In this document: positions 5,153 to 5,249 of the stretch, piece by piece | Numbering within the stretch: position 1 is the first letter of the stretch | How the letters are laid out: every line of letters starts with the position of its first letter | Source: Gammaproteobacteria bacterium | GTDB lineage: Bacteria; Pseudomonadota; Gammaproteobacteria; SZUA-229 | NCBI GenBank assembly: GCA_013138755.1 | Contig: WTCC01000297.1 | Coordinates: 1 to 5,249 of the forward strand | Reading direction: 5' to 3' | Length of the DNA stretch: 5,249 bases | Program-made: the position numbers and the translations under genes | The notes under the pieces: model-generated | The model's database searches: none | What the model was told of the DNA's origin: nothing | Seen by the model: the letters and a program-made list of their open reading frames with translations, nothing else

Positions 5153-5249
5153 ATATTGTCGAGCAATACGAGAAGGCGGTTGAAAGAGAGAAAAAAGCCT
5201 CATTGCTATACAGTAGAGCAAAGCTACTCAGGCTTAAAGTTGAGAAGTA
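5149..5249 (+). CDS. 5' end of a gene coupled to the small terminase (3' end outside window)
   Basis: The ATG at 5149-5151 overlaps the TGA of the small terminase gene as ATGA, the classic arrangement for translational coupling. The frame stays open for 33 codons to the window end. The visible peptide (MNIVEQYEKAVEREKKASLL, then further basic residues) is strongly helical and rich in Lys, Glu and Arg, with no recognised domain. In packaging modules the gene after the small terminase is usually the large terminase (ATPase and nuclease), and some begin with such a helical leader, so that is the best guess from position only. A small accessory phage protein is also possible. Confidence 0.5.
   Translation, partial: MNIVEQYEKAVEREKKASLLYSRAKLLRLKVEK

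Overview
The window reads as chromosomal DNA of a Gram-negative bacterium, most likely a marine-type gammaproteobacterium. The reasons are an outer-membrane lipid A deacylase (LpxR) homologue, a DsrE-family protein, a membrane-anchored PDZ protein of a style common in that group, moderate-to-low GC, and short dispersed repeats of the GGTCG...CGACC type in the intergenic regions. The species cannot be named from the sequence alone.

Layout, left to right. (1) Positions 1-711 (+) are the C-terminal half of an IS1182-like DDE transposase, cut by the window edge. It is followed by a plausible terminator and probable insertion-sequence tail to roughly 890. (2) Positions 975-3009 hold three genes, all on the minus strand: a membrane-anchored coiled-coil/PDZ protein (2161-3009), a SpoIIAA/STAS-like small cytosolic protein (1588-1962, TTG start) and a DsrE-family protein with a CxxC motif (975-1352). 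They are not a tight operon. The two small genes are each preceded by a diverged copy of the same roughly 150-bp repeat, and both copies carry the same sigma70-type promoter (TTGATA-N17-TAATCT) placed to drive the gene. (3) Positions 3010-3356 form a divergent intergenic region rich in repeats and hairpins. (4) Positions 3357-4406 (+) encode an LpxR-family outer-membrane beta-barrel. (5) Positions 4407-4696 are intergenic, with another repeat-family copy, a 14-bp perfect palindrome and a helically phased direct repeat. (6) From 4697 to the window end (+) a phage-type module begins: a terminase small subunit gene, then a gene overlapping it by ATGA that is cut by the window edge.

The genes do not form one obvious pathway. 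The picture is an accessory or stress-type neighbourhood assembled from independent units, with an IS at the left and a phage packaging module at the right. The most distinctive feature is the duplicated promoter-carrying repeat, which makes the SpoIIAA-like gene a repeat-bounded, cassette-like unit of about 625 bp. The LpxR homologue is also notable: where Salmonella LpxR has its catalytic Asn-Asp pair, this protein has Asn-Asn.
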